Shown: positions 26,484 to 35,270 of the stretch, one piece after another
How positions within the stretch are numbered: position 1 is the first letter of the stretch
How the letters are laid out: each line of letters starts with the position of its first letter
Assembly: GCA_965198675.1 (NCBI GenBank)
Contig: OZ240666.1
Span: 4,588,001 to 4,652,000 of the forward strand
Reading direction: 5' to 3'
DNA length: 64,000 bases
Source: Prochloron sp965198675
GTDB taxonomy: Bacteria; Cyanobacteriota; Cyanobacteriia; Cyanobacteriales; Prochloraceae
Translations under genes and position numbers: made by a program
The notes under the pieces: generated by a model
The model's input: only the letters and a program-made list of their open reading frames with translations
What the model was told of the DNA's origin: nothing
Databases searched by the model: none

Positions 26484-27611
26484 ATGATAGAGGATCAACA
26501 CAGCACAGTGGAATCCGCCAAACTAGCCCGTACCCCCTTGTTCGACCTAGCAGTAGCCCAAAAAGCTAGACTGACTGCCTTTGCTGGTTGGGAAATGGCA
26601 GTACAATACAGGGGACTGAAAGAAGAACATCATGCAGTACGGAATGCTGTGGGTATGTTTGATATCTCCCATATGGGCAAATTCCTCTTGCAGGGTAAAG
26701 AACTGGTACAGCAACTCCAGTTATTAGTTCCTTCCGATTTAGAACGACTCAAACCTGGTGAAGCGCAATATACAGTTCTCTTAAATGATGCAGGGGGGAT
26801 AATTGACGATATTATCTTCTACTACCAGGGGAAAAATGAAGTAGGAGAGCAACTCGGTATTATTATCGTCAATGCAGCTACTGCTCAGAAAGATAAAGAC
26901 TGGTTATTGACCCATTTACCCAGTGACCTTCACTTAGAAGACCAAACCCGGGACAAAATTTTAATCGCCCTCCAAGGACCAGAAGCATTAACTTCCTTTC
27001 AACCTTTAGTCCCGGAAGACTTAACCTCAATGAAACCCTTTACCCATAGAGAAAGCGAAGTCCTGGGATATCCAGCTTTTATCGCTCGAACCGGTTATAC
27101 AGGAGAAGATGGCTTTGAAATCATGATATCTATAGAAGGGGGCCAAAAGCTATGGCAGACACTGCTAAATGCTGGCGTCACCAGCTGCGGTTTGGCAGCA
27201 CGGGATACATTACGCTTAGAAGCGGGTATGTGTCTTTACGGACAAGATTTGGACGAAAGCACCACTCCCTTAGAAGGGGGTTTGGGTTGGTTAGTCCACT
27301 GGGAGAGTAAGGGGGATTTTACCGGACGTTCCGTCTTAGAGCAACAAAAAGCAGCAGGAGTCCAACGGAAGTTAGTGGGTTTGCAAATGGAAGACCGGGG
27401 GATTGCTCGTCACGGCTATCCAGTATTATTTAAGAGAGAGACTGTGGGAACAGTGACTAGCGGGACTTTGGCTCCAACCTTAGGTAAGGCGATCGCCCTA
27501 GCTTACGTTCCCCCATCTTTAGGTAAAGTGGGGCAGCAACTAGTGGTGGAAATTCGCTCAAATCAATACCCAGCCAGGGTTGTGAAAAAACCCTTTTATC
27601 GTTCTCGATAG
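26484..27611 (+). CDS. gcvT: Glycine cleavage system T protein (aminomethyltransferase)
   Basis: GcvT transfers the methylene group from the H-protein lipoyl arm to tetrahydrofolate, releasing ammonia, an important step in photorespiratory glycine turnover. The 375-residue protein shows RTPLFDLAVAQKARLTAFAGWEMAVQY in order, the AVRNAVGMFDISHMGKF motif, and RTGYTGEDGFEI with the folate-binding region. AARDTLRLEAGMCLYGQDLDE follows, with a typical C-terminal barrel (VTSGTLAPTLGKAIALAYV). The start at 26484 is the first ATG in frame. The next gene also belongs to folate one-carbon metabolism. Confidence 0.97.
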   Translation: MIEDQHSTVESAKLARTPLFDLAVAQKARLTAFAGWEMAVQYRGLKEEHHAVRNAVGMFDISHMGKFLLQGKELVQQLQLLVPSDLERLKPGEAQYTVLLNDAGGIIDDIIFYYQGKNEVGEQLGIIIVNAATAQKDKDWLLTHLPSDLHLEDQTRDKILIALQGPEALTSFQPLVPEDLTSMKPFTHRESEVLGYPAFIARTGYTGEDGFEIMISIEGGQKLWQTLLNAGVTSCGLAARDTLRLEAGMCLYGQDLDESTTPLEGGLGWLVHWESKGDFTGRSVLEQQKAAGVQRKLVGLQMEDRGIARHGYPVLFKRETVGTVTSGTLAPTLGKAIALAYVPPSLGKVGQQLVVEIRSNQYPARVVKKPFYRSR

Positions 27612-27641
27612 ACTGGGCTAACTTAAGTAGTCATAATAAAT

Positions 27642-28193
27642 TTGTTAATAAATAACTATGTAAATAAAAGTAAATTGCGTCGGGTGTTATTGAAACAGCG
27701 GCGCTCCCTACCCTATAATCAATGGCGACAAAAGAGCGATCGCATCGTCAGTTATCTTCAAACTCTCTCCTCATTCCAGTCAGCCCAAACCATTCTCGCT
27801 TATTTCAGTTTTCATCAAGAACCAGATCTAAGTCCCTTATTTACCACCAACCGTTTATGGGGGTTTCCCCGAGTTGAAGGAAAATCCCTCATGTGGCATT
27901 TTTGGCAACAGGGAGATAAATTGGAAACTAATAGATATGGTATTGAACAACCACCAGCAGATGCTCCTATGGTACCACCAAATTCAGTAGATTTAATTCT
28001 CATTCCCGCTGTCGCTTGCGATAAAAGAGGATATCGCTTAGGTTACGGAGGAGGATTCTATGATCGCATGTTGAATCAGTCTCAATGGTCTTCTCCCACT
28101 ACTATTGGTATTGTCTTTGATTTTGCCTATTTACCTCAATTACCCGTGGAGCCTTGGGATAAAAAGCTAGATTTTATTTGTACAGACATATAA
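27642..28193 (+). CDS. 5-formyltetrahydrofolate cyclo-ligase
   Basis: This enzyme converts 5-formyl-THF to 5,10-methenyl-THF with ATP. The 183-residue protein carries LRRVLLKQRRSLPYNQW at its start, LAYFSFHQEPDLSPLF, and the ATP/substrate motif DLILIPAVACDKRGYRLGYG followed by GGFYDR, diagnostic of the family. There is no in-frame ATG at the 5' end; TTG at 27642 is the likely start codon. It lies 30 bases after gcvT, in the same direction and pathway, so an operon is likely. Confidence 0.92.
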   Translation: MLINNYVNKSKLRRVLLKQRRSLPYNQWRQKSDRIVSYLQTLSSFQSAQTILAYFSFHQEPDLSPLFTTNRLWGFPRVEGKSLMWHFWQQGDKLETNRYGIEQPPADAPMVPPNSVDLILIPAVACDKRGYRLGYGGGFYDRMLNQSQWSSPTTIGIVFDFAYLPQLPVEPWDKKLDFICTDI

Positions 28194-28208
28194 CAGGTAT
28201 AACCAAAA

Positions 28209-29306
28209 ATGCCAAAATCCTCAAATTCATCACCGGAACCCAAAATTACCGACAAGGAAAGGAAAGAAGTAGAAGGAGAAATCAGAGAAGAGCAGAAGAT
28301 AGTTGACTACAACACCAATGAGTATCCAGTAGAAGTCTTGGTTCAGAAATACAGAGAAGGGCTGGAAGAAGACATCAATGAGCTATACGTGCCGGATTAC
28401 CAGAGGGACATGGCTTGGGACGAAATTCGGCAGTCCAAGTTCATTGAATCTATCTTGCTCGGATTACCAATTCCCTATATTTTGGTGGCAGATTTACGAC
28501 CGGAAGAAGACGATTTAGGTCGCTTAGAAATCGTTGATGGAACTCAACGAATTCGCACCTTAGATAGATTTATCAATAATGAACTGAAGCTACGGGGACT
28601 CAAAAAATTAAAAAAACTAAATGGCTTCAGATATAAAGATTTACTCCTTTCTAGACAGAGGCGTTTTAATCGTTCTTCTCTTCGTATGATTGTCTTAACT
28701 GAAAAAGCTGATGAAGAAACGCGAAGAGATATGTTTGAACGGATCAACACAGGTAGTGTTGAACTAAATGATATGGAGAAGCGTCGAGGTATATCTCCAG
28801 GACCTTTTGTGACGCTCCTGGGGGAATTGGCAAAAAACCCGAAATTTGATAAACTATGCCCTATTTCTGACGCCCTTAAACGCCGGCGCGAACCAGAAGA
28901 ATTTGTACTCCGCTTCTTTGCTTACTTGAATAACTATCAAAATTTTAAAAGACGAGTGAACGAATTCCTCAACACCTACTTAGAAGAACATAACGAGCAC
29001 CAAGCTGATAACTTCGATAAGATGAGAAGTGAGTTTGAGCGGATGTTGGATTTTGTGGAGAAACATTTTCCCAATGGATTTGCTAAGGCAAAGGGTCATG
29101 TTAGAACCCCGAGAATTCGATTCGAGGCAATTTCTGTGGGTGTTGCACTTGCTTTAAGGGAAAAGAGTAATCTTGAGCCGGGTTCAATAGACTGGCTTGA
29201 CTCCAAAGAATTCAAAGAATACACCACCTCAGATGCAAGCAACTCTAAACCTAAAGTAATTAGGCGTATCGAATATGTGCGGGATCAACTCCTGGGGCAA
29301 TCATGA
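28209..29306 (+). CDS. DUF262 domain protein (ParB/GmrSD-like nuclease fold)
   Basis: DUF262 proteins belong to the ParB/Srx superfamily and form the NTP-dependent core of type IV restriction enzymes such as GmrSD. Visible are YVPDYQRDMAWDEIRQSKFI (the PxYQR-like motif), ESILLGLPIPYILV, VDGTQRIRTLDRF (the characteristic DGxQR) and FERINTGSVELNDMEKR. It lacks a fused DUF1524 HNH domain, so nuclease action may need the partner. The next gene, a HEPN protein, overlaps its stop by four bases (ATGA), indicating coupled translation. A fragment of a close paralogue lies at 62423-62597. Confidence 0.88.
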   Translation: MPKSSNSSPEPKITDKERKEVEGEIREEQKIVDYNTNEYPVEVLVQKYREGLEEDINELYVPDYQRDMAWDEIRQSKFIESILLGLPIPYILVADLRPEEDDLGRLEIVDGTQRIRTLDRFINNELKLRGLKKLKKLNGFRYKDLLLSRQRRFNRSSLRMIVLTEKADEETRRDMFERINTGSVELNDMEKRRGISPGPFVTLLGELAKNPKFDKLCPISDALKRRREPEEFVLRFFAYLNNYQNFKRRVNEFLNTYLEEHNEHQADNFDKMRSEFERMLDFVEKHFPNGFAKAKGHVRTPRIRFEAISVGVALALREKSNLEPGSIDWLDSKEFKEYTTSDASNSKPKVIRRIEYVRDQLLGQS

Positions 29307-30004
29307 CTAGTGTACTATTTCAAGATTTCCATGAGCGCTCCAGAGAGGTGAGCAAATATTTTATTTTCCTCAAAAGTTTGGAGCAGAGATATATTAAACT
29401 AAGGATGAAGGGTTTCAAGGAGAATCAAAAAATCAAAGTGATTGATTCTGAATTGCTGAAAACATTGAAAGCAAGTGGGTTTCTCTTACTCTATAACTTA
29501 GTAGAAGCAACTATGAGAAATGGGATAGAAGCAATATTTGAGGAGCTTCAAGGTAAAGGAGTATCTTATGAGCAGGTCAAACCAGAACTAAAAAAGATTG
29601 TCCTCAAAAATTTAAAGAAGCGAAATCCAGATAAGCTGGTTGCCAGCATAGAAAGTATATCTTTGGACATTATTACTGTTGGTTTTGACAAACAAGACCT
29701 ATTCTCAGGCAATGTAGATGGGAGATTAATCAGAAATATTGCCAAGAACTACGGTTTCTCCCCTAAAACCGATTATGGTAAAACTGGTGACGGAAAGGAT
29801 TTACTAATAATCAAAGAAAATAGAAACAATCTAGCAGATGGGTTTAAGTCATTCGCAGAAGTTGGGAGAGATAAAAGTGCAGATGAACTTGTAGAAATTA
29901 AGAACAAAGTAGTGAAATACTTAAGAGAAATTTTGGATAATATTGAGCAGTATCTAGCTGAACAAGAATATCTGGCTAGCACTTCCAATACTAGTCCTCC
30001 TTAA
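29303..30004 (+). CDS. MAE_28990/MAE_18760-type HEPN protein
   Basis: The 233-residue, mainly helical protein matches the HEPN-like family commonly encoded after DUF262 genes in cyanobacteria. It shows FLLLYNLVEATMRNGIEAIF, an NVDGRLIRNIAKNYGF region and the HEPN signature position KENRNNLADGFKSF. HEPN ribonucleases usually have R-x4-6-H; the family form I recall is RNxLAHG. Here Asp stands where His is expected, so catalysis may be lost or altered. Its four-base overlap with the DUF262 gene suggests a two-component complex, plausibly antiphage or toxin-antitoxin. Confidence 0.8.
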   Translation: MTSVLFQDFHERSREVSKYFIFLKSLEQRYIKLRMKGFKENQKIKVIDSELLKTLKASGFLLLYNLVEATMRNGIEAIFEELQGKGVSYEQVKPELKKIVLKNLKKRNPDKLVASIESISLDIITVGFDKQDLFSGNVDGRLIRNIAKNYGFSPKTDYGKTGDGKDLLIIKENRNNLADGFKSFAEVGRDKSADELVEIKNKVVKYLREILDNIEQYLAEQEYLASTSNTSPP

Positions 30005-30111
30005 TTGCGCGCAAAGGCGCAAAGACGCAAAGGAACACAATTACACTCCGACTGCGGTATAAATCCCTCGCAGTCAATTATCCGTGTTTATCTGCGTTTA
30101 TCTGCGGTTCC

Positions 30112-31152
30112 TTAATTAAATCCTGCAATGTGCCTCGAAATACTTTGGGCAATAATTTCTCCTAATTTTACAGGAACAGCGTTACCAATTAAGCGACCTA
30201 TGTGTGTAAATCTTACGGGTTCATCAGGTGCCACAAACTGGTATTCTTCTGGAAAAGTTTGTAACAACGCTGCTTCTCGCAAAGAAATAGCTCTATCTTG
30301 CTCAGGGTGTCCAAAACGACCGTTGCCAAAGCCAAAACATTGTGTAGTAATGGTTGGGCTGGCTCTATCCCACGCCATACGACCATACACCGCTGGATAA
30401 GTTTTTCCAGTAGTTTTGAGATGACATTTAGCAATGAGCGCCTCAGGCCAATCTCGCCATGTACCTCCAGGCTTTGAAGAGCGAATACGGCGAAGATTAA
30501 GCTTAGAAAGCTTACTACATCGATGAAGCGGATCTGTCTTGGATGCTTCCCCAGCATTAAGAGGCTCAAGATGGCTAATAGTCTCTCTTACTGTTGTGTA
30601 GTTGGCTGGACTATGAGTTGATGCAGTTAATTCAATCTTATCAAATTTTGAGGCAAGCAAGACTAATCTTTGACGAGATTGGGGAATGCCATAATCCAAA
30701 CAATTAGCTTCATAAGCTTCAACGTAGTAGTTGAGGTTTTCTAATACTTGAACAAATTCTTTAAATACCCCATGGTGTTTTAATTGGAGTACATTCTCCA
30801 TAGAAACAATCTCTGGTTGACACTGGCTGATCAACCGAGCGAAATCTTGGAGCAGCTTCCACTTTGAATTTTTATACCCATAGCGCCTTGAATAGGTTGA
30901 AAATGGTTGACAGGGAGCACAGCCAGCAAGAACTCTCGTACTACCGTCCAAGAAATAACGCTCTAAATCACAACCATTAACCTCTTCTACATTTTTTAAG
31001 ATAAATTTTGACTTATTATTATGCTCATAAGGGAATTTGCAAGCTGGATCAGTGTCATAGCCCACGGCAACTGAAAGACCTGCTTTCTCAAAACCATGAG
31101 TCAGACCTCCAGCACCACAAAAGAGTTCTACGACAGAGATACTACTAATCAT
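30112..31152 (-). CDS. C5-cytosine DNA methyltransferase
   Basis: All main motifs of m5C methyltransferases are present. Motif I is VELFCGAGGLTHGFEKAG, motif IV GCAPCQPFSTYSR with the catalytic Cys, motif VI VSMENVLQL, motif VIII CLDYGIPQSRQRLVLLAS and motif X RLIGNAVPVKLGEII; SPTITTQCFGFGNGRF follows the recognition region. The 346-residue length is normal. It faces the DUF262-HEPN pair convergently with about 107 bp between. It could be an orphan methylase or the protecting partner of that pair. The target sequence cannot be read from the protein. Confidence 0.93.
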   Translation of the reverse strand: MISSISVVELFCGAGGLTHGFEKAGLSVAVGYDTDPACKFPYEHNNKSKFILKNVEEVNGCDLERYFLDGSTRVLAGCAPCQPFSTYSRRYGYKNSKWKLLQDFARLISQCQPEIVSMENVLQLKHHGVFKEFVQVLENLNYYVEAYEANCLDYGIPQSRQRLVLLASKFDKIELTASTHSPANYTTVRETISHLEPLNAGEASKTDPLHRCSKLSKLNLRRIRSSKPGGTWRDWPEALIAKCHLKTTGKTYPAVYGRMAWDRASPTITTQCFGFGNGRFGHPEQDRAISLREAALLQTFPEEYQFVAPDEPVRFTHIGRLIGNAVPVKLGEIIAQSISRHIAGFN

Positions 31153-31226
31153 TTACTTGTTTTGGACAGAAAAAACCCTTTAAATATCTATAGTAGGGCA
31201 TTGCCCACCAATTTTCAATGTCAATA

Positions 31227-31394
31227 TCAAGGCGATCTCCATGCAAATCGTAGTCTACGGAGTAATTCATCGAAATCCGGCTCTGTTTCCTTCTCTGTCT
31301 GTTCAGCAGACTGGCGGGCTGCGCGATCCATTGCCATTCGTGCCCGGTAATTGTTATAGTATTGTTCCTCTTGTTGCTTCCAAATACTGCTCAT
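31227..31394 (-). other. Possible frameshifted C-terminal extension of the cold-shock-domain protein
   Basis: Overlapping the end of the next gene in another frame is a charged stretch: MSSIWKQQEEQYYNNYRARM, then AMDRAARQSAEQTEKETEPD and FDELLRRLRFAWRSP. Its composition (Q/E/R-rich, helical) looks like genuine protein and would follow naturally from the EQYLK repeat if one base were lost near 31378. It could also be a separate small overlapping gene starting at 31394. There is no independent ribosome-binding site. Confidence 0.4.
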
Positions 31395-32520
31395 AACGTT
31401 CTGGGTCATGTTCCTTCAAATACTGCTCATAACGTTCTGGGTCATGTTCCTTCAAATACTGCTCATAACGTTCGGAGTCATGTTTCTTCAAATACTGCTC
31501 ATAAAGTGTTGGTAAGTTCTCAGCTTCCTGATCAGAAAGACCGTACTCCTTCTTCCAGTAACTAACTGCTTCTTCATGTAATGTTTTGTGACCTATATCC
31601 ATTTGTCTCTGATATCTTTGACAGCAAGCTCTTATAGCATCCCTCCCTGCTCCATCCTTATCCCGATCCCATATTGAACAAAAAACTCCTATCCTGTTTT
31701 CGCTCTTATGCTCGGAAAAGCGCCCATATATTGCCTGTATGTGTAAATGAAATTCTGGATTGGATTTTTGAAAGGTCGCAATATACGCAGGAACTCTTTT
31801 AATCCAGTCATACCAAATCGCATCTCCATGGCTATAAGCTACTACGACATCACTACCTCCTGGTACATGAGAAAGTGGGTTTGTTCGGCTTTTTCTTGGA
31901 CATGGGCGCACAATTTTTTTTAAATCATCTGGTAAACCATGCAAACCATCAAATGTAAAGATATTCTCAATGATTCCTCTCTCAGCACGAAAACGCTCCC
32001 TAGGAGAGGGAAGTCTCATACTTTTTTCTACACGTCGTTGTTCTTCAGCAGCTTTTTGCTCACACTGTAGTTGCTCTCTATTTTTATTTAGTTCATCTCT
32101 ACGCTTTTGACCAACAAGATCAATCGTTACGAAGTCAAGCCAGATAGGTGCTGGAATATTTATATTCTGCCAAAAATTCTCAATGTGTAATATAAAGTCA
32201 TCTAAATTATAACTTGGCGGTATATCTTTGGCACTCAACCAAAGTTTACTAACTTGTTTACCCTTCTCTGTCTCTTCAACTTCATACCAAAAGCGTATGT
32301 CATCAAAAGAATCACTATCTAGTCTTTTCGCTAACTCATTGTGTCTGCGCTTAATTGTTGTGATGTGAAAAAAACAATCTTCTTCTGCAAAGATTGTATA
32401 ATTATTAAAAGAACTACTGATAAAATCGAATCCTCTTTCAATATTGTATTTCTGAACAATACCAAAATCTAAAGGTAAAACTGATCCCAACTCCATTTTT
32501 ATTTTAGTCCCTTTTGTCAT
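31354..32520 (-). CDS. Cold-shock-domain-like protein with C-terminal 12-residue repeats
   Basis: The N-terminal 90 residues look like an OB-fold cold-shock domain: GIVQKYNIERGFDFISS, DCFFHITTIKRR and IRFWYEVEETEKGKQVSKLW, matching the G-x-V...GFGFI...DxFFH...F-E-x-x-x-x-x-K-G pattern. A helical middle (EQQRRVEKSMRL) follows, then a region of unknown fold (VVVAYSHGDAIWYDWIKRVPAYIA). Near the C-terminus ERYEQYLKEHDP is repeated about three times (36-bp tandem units at 31388-31490). It lies upstream of the methylase on the same strand, so it probably belongs to this accessory cluster. Single-stranded nucleic acid binding is inferred. Confidence 0.65.
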   Translation of the reverse strand: MTKGTKIKMELGSVLPLDFGIVQKYNIERGFDFISSSFNNYTIFAEEDCFFHITTIKRRHNELAKRLDSDSFDDIRFWYEVEETEKGKQVSKLWLSAKDIPPSYNLDDFILHIENFWQNINIPAPIWLDFVTIDLVGQKRRDELNKNREQLQCEQKAAEEQRRVEKSMRLPSPRERFRAERGIIENIFTFDGLHGLPDDLKKIVRPCPRKSRTNPLSHVPGGSDVVVAYSHGDAIWYDWIKRVPAYIATFQKSNPEFHLHIQAIYGRFSEHKSENRIGVFCSIWDRDKDGAGRDAIRACCQRYQRQMDIGHKTLHEEAVSYWKKEYGLSDQEAENLPTLYEQYLKKHDSERYEQYLKEHDPERYEQYLKEHDPERYEQYLEATRGTIL

Positions 32521-32591
32521 TTCAAACTCCGATCTGGGAAACCCCGCGCGCGGGGTGCCGACATTTAGACTTTATATAGATGGATTCGCGA
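32521..32591. other. Short GC palindrome upstream of the cold-shock-domain gene
   Basis: ACCCCGCGCGCGGGGT at 32541-32556 is a strong inverted repeat 20 bases upstream of the ATG. It may be a terminator or insertion scar; no promoter box can be recognised with confidence around it. Confidence 0.4.
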
Positions 32592-32712
32592 CTAACGGCC
32601 TTGAGGCTGGCGGCGCGATACCAACTTTCGGGTAAAACCGATCGCCTCCAACCCCCAGGCCACCCGTCCACTTAAAAAAAGGTATAACACACTCAGGGAC
32701 AAGTGGCAAGGC
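32592..32712 (+). repeat. Interspersed repeat family R200, partial copy
   Basis: The core GCGGCGCGATACCA...TTTCGGGTAAAACCGATCGC, then CCACCCGTCCACTTAAAAAA and ACACACTCAGGGACAAGTGG, is shared with copies at 42431, 49519 and 61161 (reverse). This copy ends after AAGTGGCAAGG and lacks the 3' part. No open frame is shared between copies, so it appears to be non-coding. Confidence 0.85.
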
Positions 32713-33037
32713 CCCTGCTTATATTCGGCTTACACCGCGCTCTCTGCGAGTCTCCGAGCGGCTACTTTTACAGGGAACGAGCCGCACATATATATGGCAG
32801 CATAATTGTCGTGAATCGAAATACTCCTATTGCTAGGGACGCATTCTTGGGTGTCGTGACTGGAAAAACGTAGCCCTGTGAAAAGGACTTAGACTGGTCA
32901 GCTAGCTTTGGCTTTAGGGCACGAGCAGCCCAGAGCTTCAGCGCGGGGTGCTGACCAAGATTAACAGCTAAGTCTTTTTTGATGCTGATACCCCGCTGCT
33001 TGCAGCGGGGAGCCTTCATTTGTTCACAAGTATGCAA
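32713..33037 (-). mobile_element. Non-coding IS200/IS605-type remnant with terminal hairpin
   Basis: The hairpin CCCCGCTGCTTGCAGCGGGG at 32991-33010 is of the kind found at IS200/IS605 ends. The adjacent sequence contains GGCTTTAGGGCACGAGCAGC and CTCTGCGAGTCTCCGAGCGG, the latter also present at the 25.68-kb element end. An 89-codon open frame covers 32768-33037 (MKAPRCKQRGISIKKDLAVN), but its start coincides with the hairpin and no family is recognised. I read it as element-end DNA rather than a gene. Confidence 0.5.
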
Positions 33038-35197
33038 TTAAGGAATAACATTATCAATTATCTTAAGACCCACATCACCTTCTAAAGTAAGTATCGATTC
33101 TGGGTGAAATTGCACAGCAGAAATTGGCAAGGACTCATGCTCAACAGCCATGACAATACCATCTTCCGTCATAGCTGTAACCTTAAGTATCGGCGGTACT
33201 TTCTCCTTGATGGCATAGATAGAGTGATAACGACCAACTTTCACTTTTTTCGGTAGGCCAGCGAAGAGCTCACTTTCCTGTAGAATTACTTCAGAAGCCT
33301 TGCCGTGCATCGGGTAAGGTAATATCCCAAGCTTGCCACCAAAATATTCGACAATTCCTTGAAGTCCCAAGCATACACCAAAAATTGGCACGTTTAGTTG
33401 TGTCGCCATTCTGATTGTGTCGTTTAAAGCAAAGTCACTGGGACGACCAGGACCTGGTGATAAGACAACCAGATCTGGCAAAGCCTTTTTGAGGTAATTG
33501 ATATCGAAACCAGGCCGAAAGGTCGTGACTTCCGCACCGGTTTGGCGAAAATAGTTAGCTAGAGTATGGACAAAAGAGTCTTGGTGATCAATTAAGACAA
33601 TTCGCTTACCGATGCCAGTTTTTTTTCTTTTAGGGGTAAACTGTTGAGTCTGTTTGTTGCGTTCCGTGCGAACCACATCTAAGAATGCTTCAGCCTTGAG
33701 ATAGATTTCTTCTTCTTCCTTCTTGGGATCTGAATCGTAAAGCAGCGTCGCACCAGCACGAATTCTCGCAATGCCATTTTTAATATGGATTGTCCGTAAT
33801 GTTAGACCTGTATTCAGGTCGCCATTGAACCCGACAACGCCGACGGCACCACCGTACCAATTGCGGGGTGAACGTTCATGTTCCTCAAGGAACCGCATTG
33901 CCCAAAGCTTTGGGGCTCCAGTTACAGTAACTGCCCAAGTATGGCTTAAAAAACCGTCTAGGGCATCGTAACCATCAGCCAGTCTACCCTCGACGTGATC
34001 GACGGTATGAATGAGTTTGGAGTAAATTTCGATTTGTCGGCGACCGATTACGCGAACTGTTCCTGGAACACAGATCCGGGATTTATCATTGCGATCAACA
34101 TCGGTACACATCGTTAGTTCAGATTCGTCTTTTTGCGAATTCAGCAGCTCACGGATCTGCCTAGCATCGCCGATAGCATCCTTGCCACGGGCAATCGTGC
34201 CGGAAATGGGGCAGGTTTCGATTTGCCGGCCAGTAACACGTACATACATTTCCGGCGATGCTCCAACTAAATACTCCTGCTCTCCCAGATTAATTAGGAA
34301 CCCATAAGGCGATGGATTACGTTCCTGCAAACTTCTGAAAATTTCCGATGGCGGCCATTTAGCCGGTTCAAAAAAGGTCTGGCCAGGCACGACTTCAAAC
34401 AAATCGCCACGCTGAAAGGCTTCTCGCGCCAGGCGCACGCAATCCACATATTCTCCTGGTTCGTGGTCACAGCTACGCTTTGCCCCAGCAGATGGACCAT
34501 AGGGATCCCTCAAACCATCACGACTAAGACCAATAGTGGATTTCCCATGGATTTGGAAGTCATAACGACTGATAAAGGCGGAATTTCGGTAATTATCTAC
34601 AACATAAATCTCATCCGGAAGAAATAGTACCAAGTCACGCTGTCCAGGCTCTCGTGGTATTTTTTGTTCTATATTTTCAAATTGATAAGCTAGATCGTAG
34701 CCAAAGGCACCATAAAGGCCAAGATAAGGATCCGGGCAATAAAAAAGTTGAACCAAACAGCGTAACAGTGAGAAAATTGAAGGCTGTTTGCTGCGCATCT
34801 CTTCGGGGAAACGCTCAGTCGCAATACGGACAGAACCAGACAGTTCAGTTTCGTCAGCCGAAATGGACTCAACTGCGCTCAACTGTTGAACCGCCGCTCT
34901 AATGAAAGGTAAAAGAACCTGTCCACGTTCGTTAAGGGCCCAAATGCGAAAAGAGCGACCGATGGCACTAATCGAAATGGGGGGGTTGATAAAACCAAAC
35001 ATCCAACGACGATAACGCCCAGGAACCTCGTAATTAGAGGATAATAAAACTCCGCGCGATTCATTTAGAGCATCAATAAGATCATCTATAGCCTCTTTGG
35101 TAGGTTCGGTTTCAATGGTTCGATGGATGGTTATACCTTTTTTAGTCTTATAGCTGCTTTTGGTTGGACAAGTTTCTATCAGGTTTGCTCTCTTCAT
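33038..35197 (-). CDS. trpEG: Fused anthranilate synthase (TrpE-TrpG)
   Basis: Anthranilate synthase makes anthranilate from chorismate and glutamine. Here both subunits are one chain of about 719 residues. The TrpE part has EYVDCVRLAREAFQRGDLFE, the CPISGTIARG and ELTMCTDVDRNDKSRIC motifs, and AVGVVGFNGDLNTGLTLRTI. After a basic linker (PKRKKTGIGKRIVLIDHQDS) the glutamine amidotransferase follows, with LSPGPGRPSDF, the nucleophile motif FGVCLGLQG and FHPES. The start at 35197 (MKRANLIETC) is better than 35263. Fused TrpEG occurs in rhizobia and some cyanobacteria, often beside separate housekeeping trpE/trpG and linked to secondary metabolism. Confidence 0.95.
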   Translation of the reverse strand: MKRANLIETCPTKSSYKTKKGITIHRTIETEPTKEAIDDLIDALNESRGVLLSSNYEVPGRYRRWMFGFINPPISISAIGRSFRIWALNERGQVLLPFIRAAVQQLSAVESISADETELSGSVRIATERFPEEMRSKQPSIFSLLRCLVQLFYCPDPYLGLYGAFGYDLAYQFENIEQKIPREPGQRDLVLFLPDEIYVVDNYRNSAFISRYDFQIHGKSTIGLSRDGLRDPYGPSAGAKRSCDHEPGEYVDCVRLAREAFQRGDLFEVVPGQTFFEPAKWPPSEIFRSLQERNPSPYGFLINLGEQEYLVGASPEMYVRVTGRQIETCPISGTIARGKDAIGDARQIRELLNSQKDESELTMCTDVDRNDKSRICVPGTVRVIGRRQIEIYSKLIHTVDHVEGRLADGYDALDGFLSHTWAVTVTGAPKLWAMRFLEEHERSPRNWYGGAVGVVGFNGDLNTGLTLRTIHIKNGIARIRAGATLLYDSDPKKEEEEIYLKAEAFLDVVRTERNKQTQQFTPKRKKTGIGKRIVLIDHQDSFVHTLANYFRQTGAEVTTFRPGFDINYLKKALPDLVVLSPGPGRPSDFALNDTIRMATQLNVPIFGVCLGLQGIVEYFGGKLGILPYPMHGKASEVILQESELFAGLPKKVKVGRYHSIYAIKEKVPPILKVTAMTEDGIVMAVEHESLPISAVQFHPESILTLEGDVGLKIIDNVIP

Positions 35198-35270
35198 GAG
35201 AAGTTGTGATGTAGTTCTACCTCCCACTCTAATCCATATCGAAATCCAGCAACGCCCACCCACCCCCAGG

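Noticed and set aside
32768..33037. 89-codon minus-strand ORF near an IS200/IS605-like hairpin
   Set aside because: Its first codons lie in the hairpin and the rest matches element-end DNA; no domain is visible. Kept only as a mobile-element remnant.
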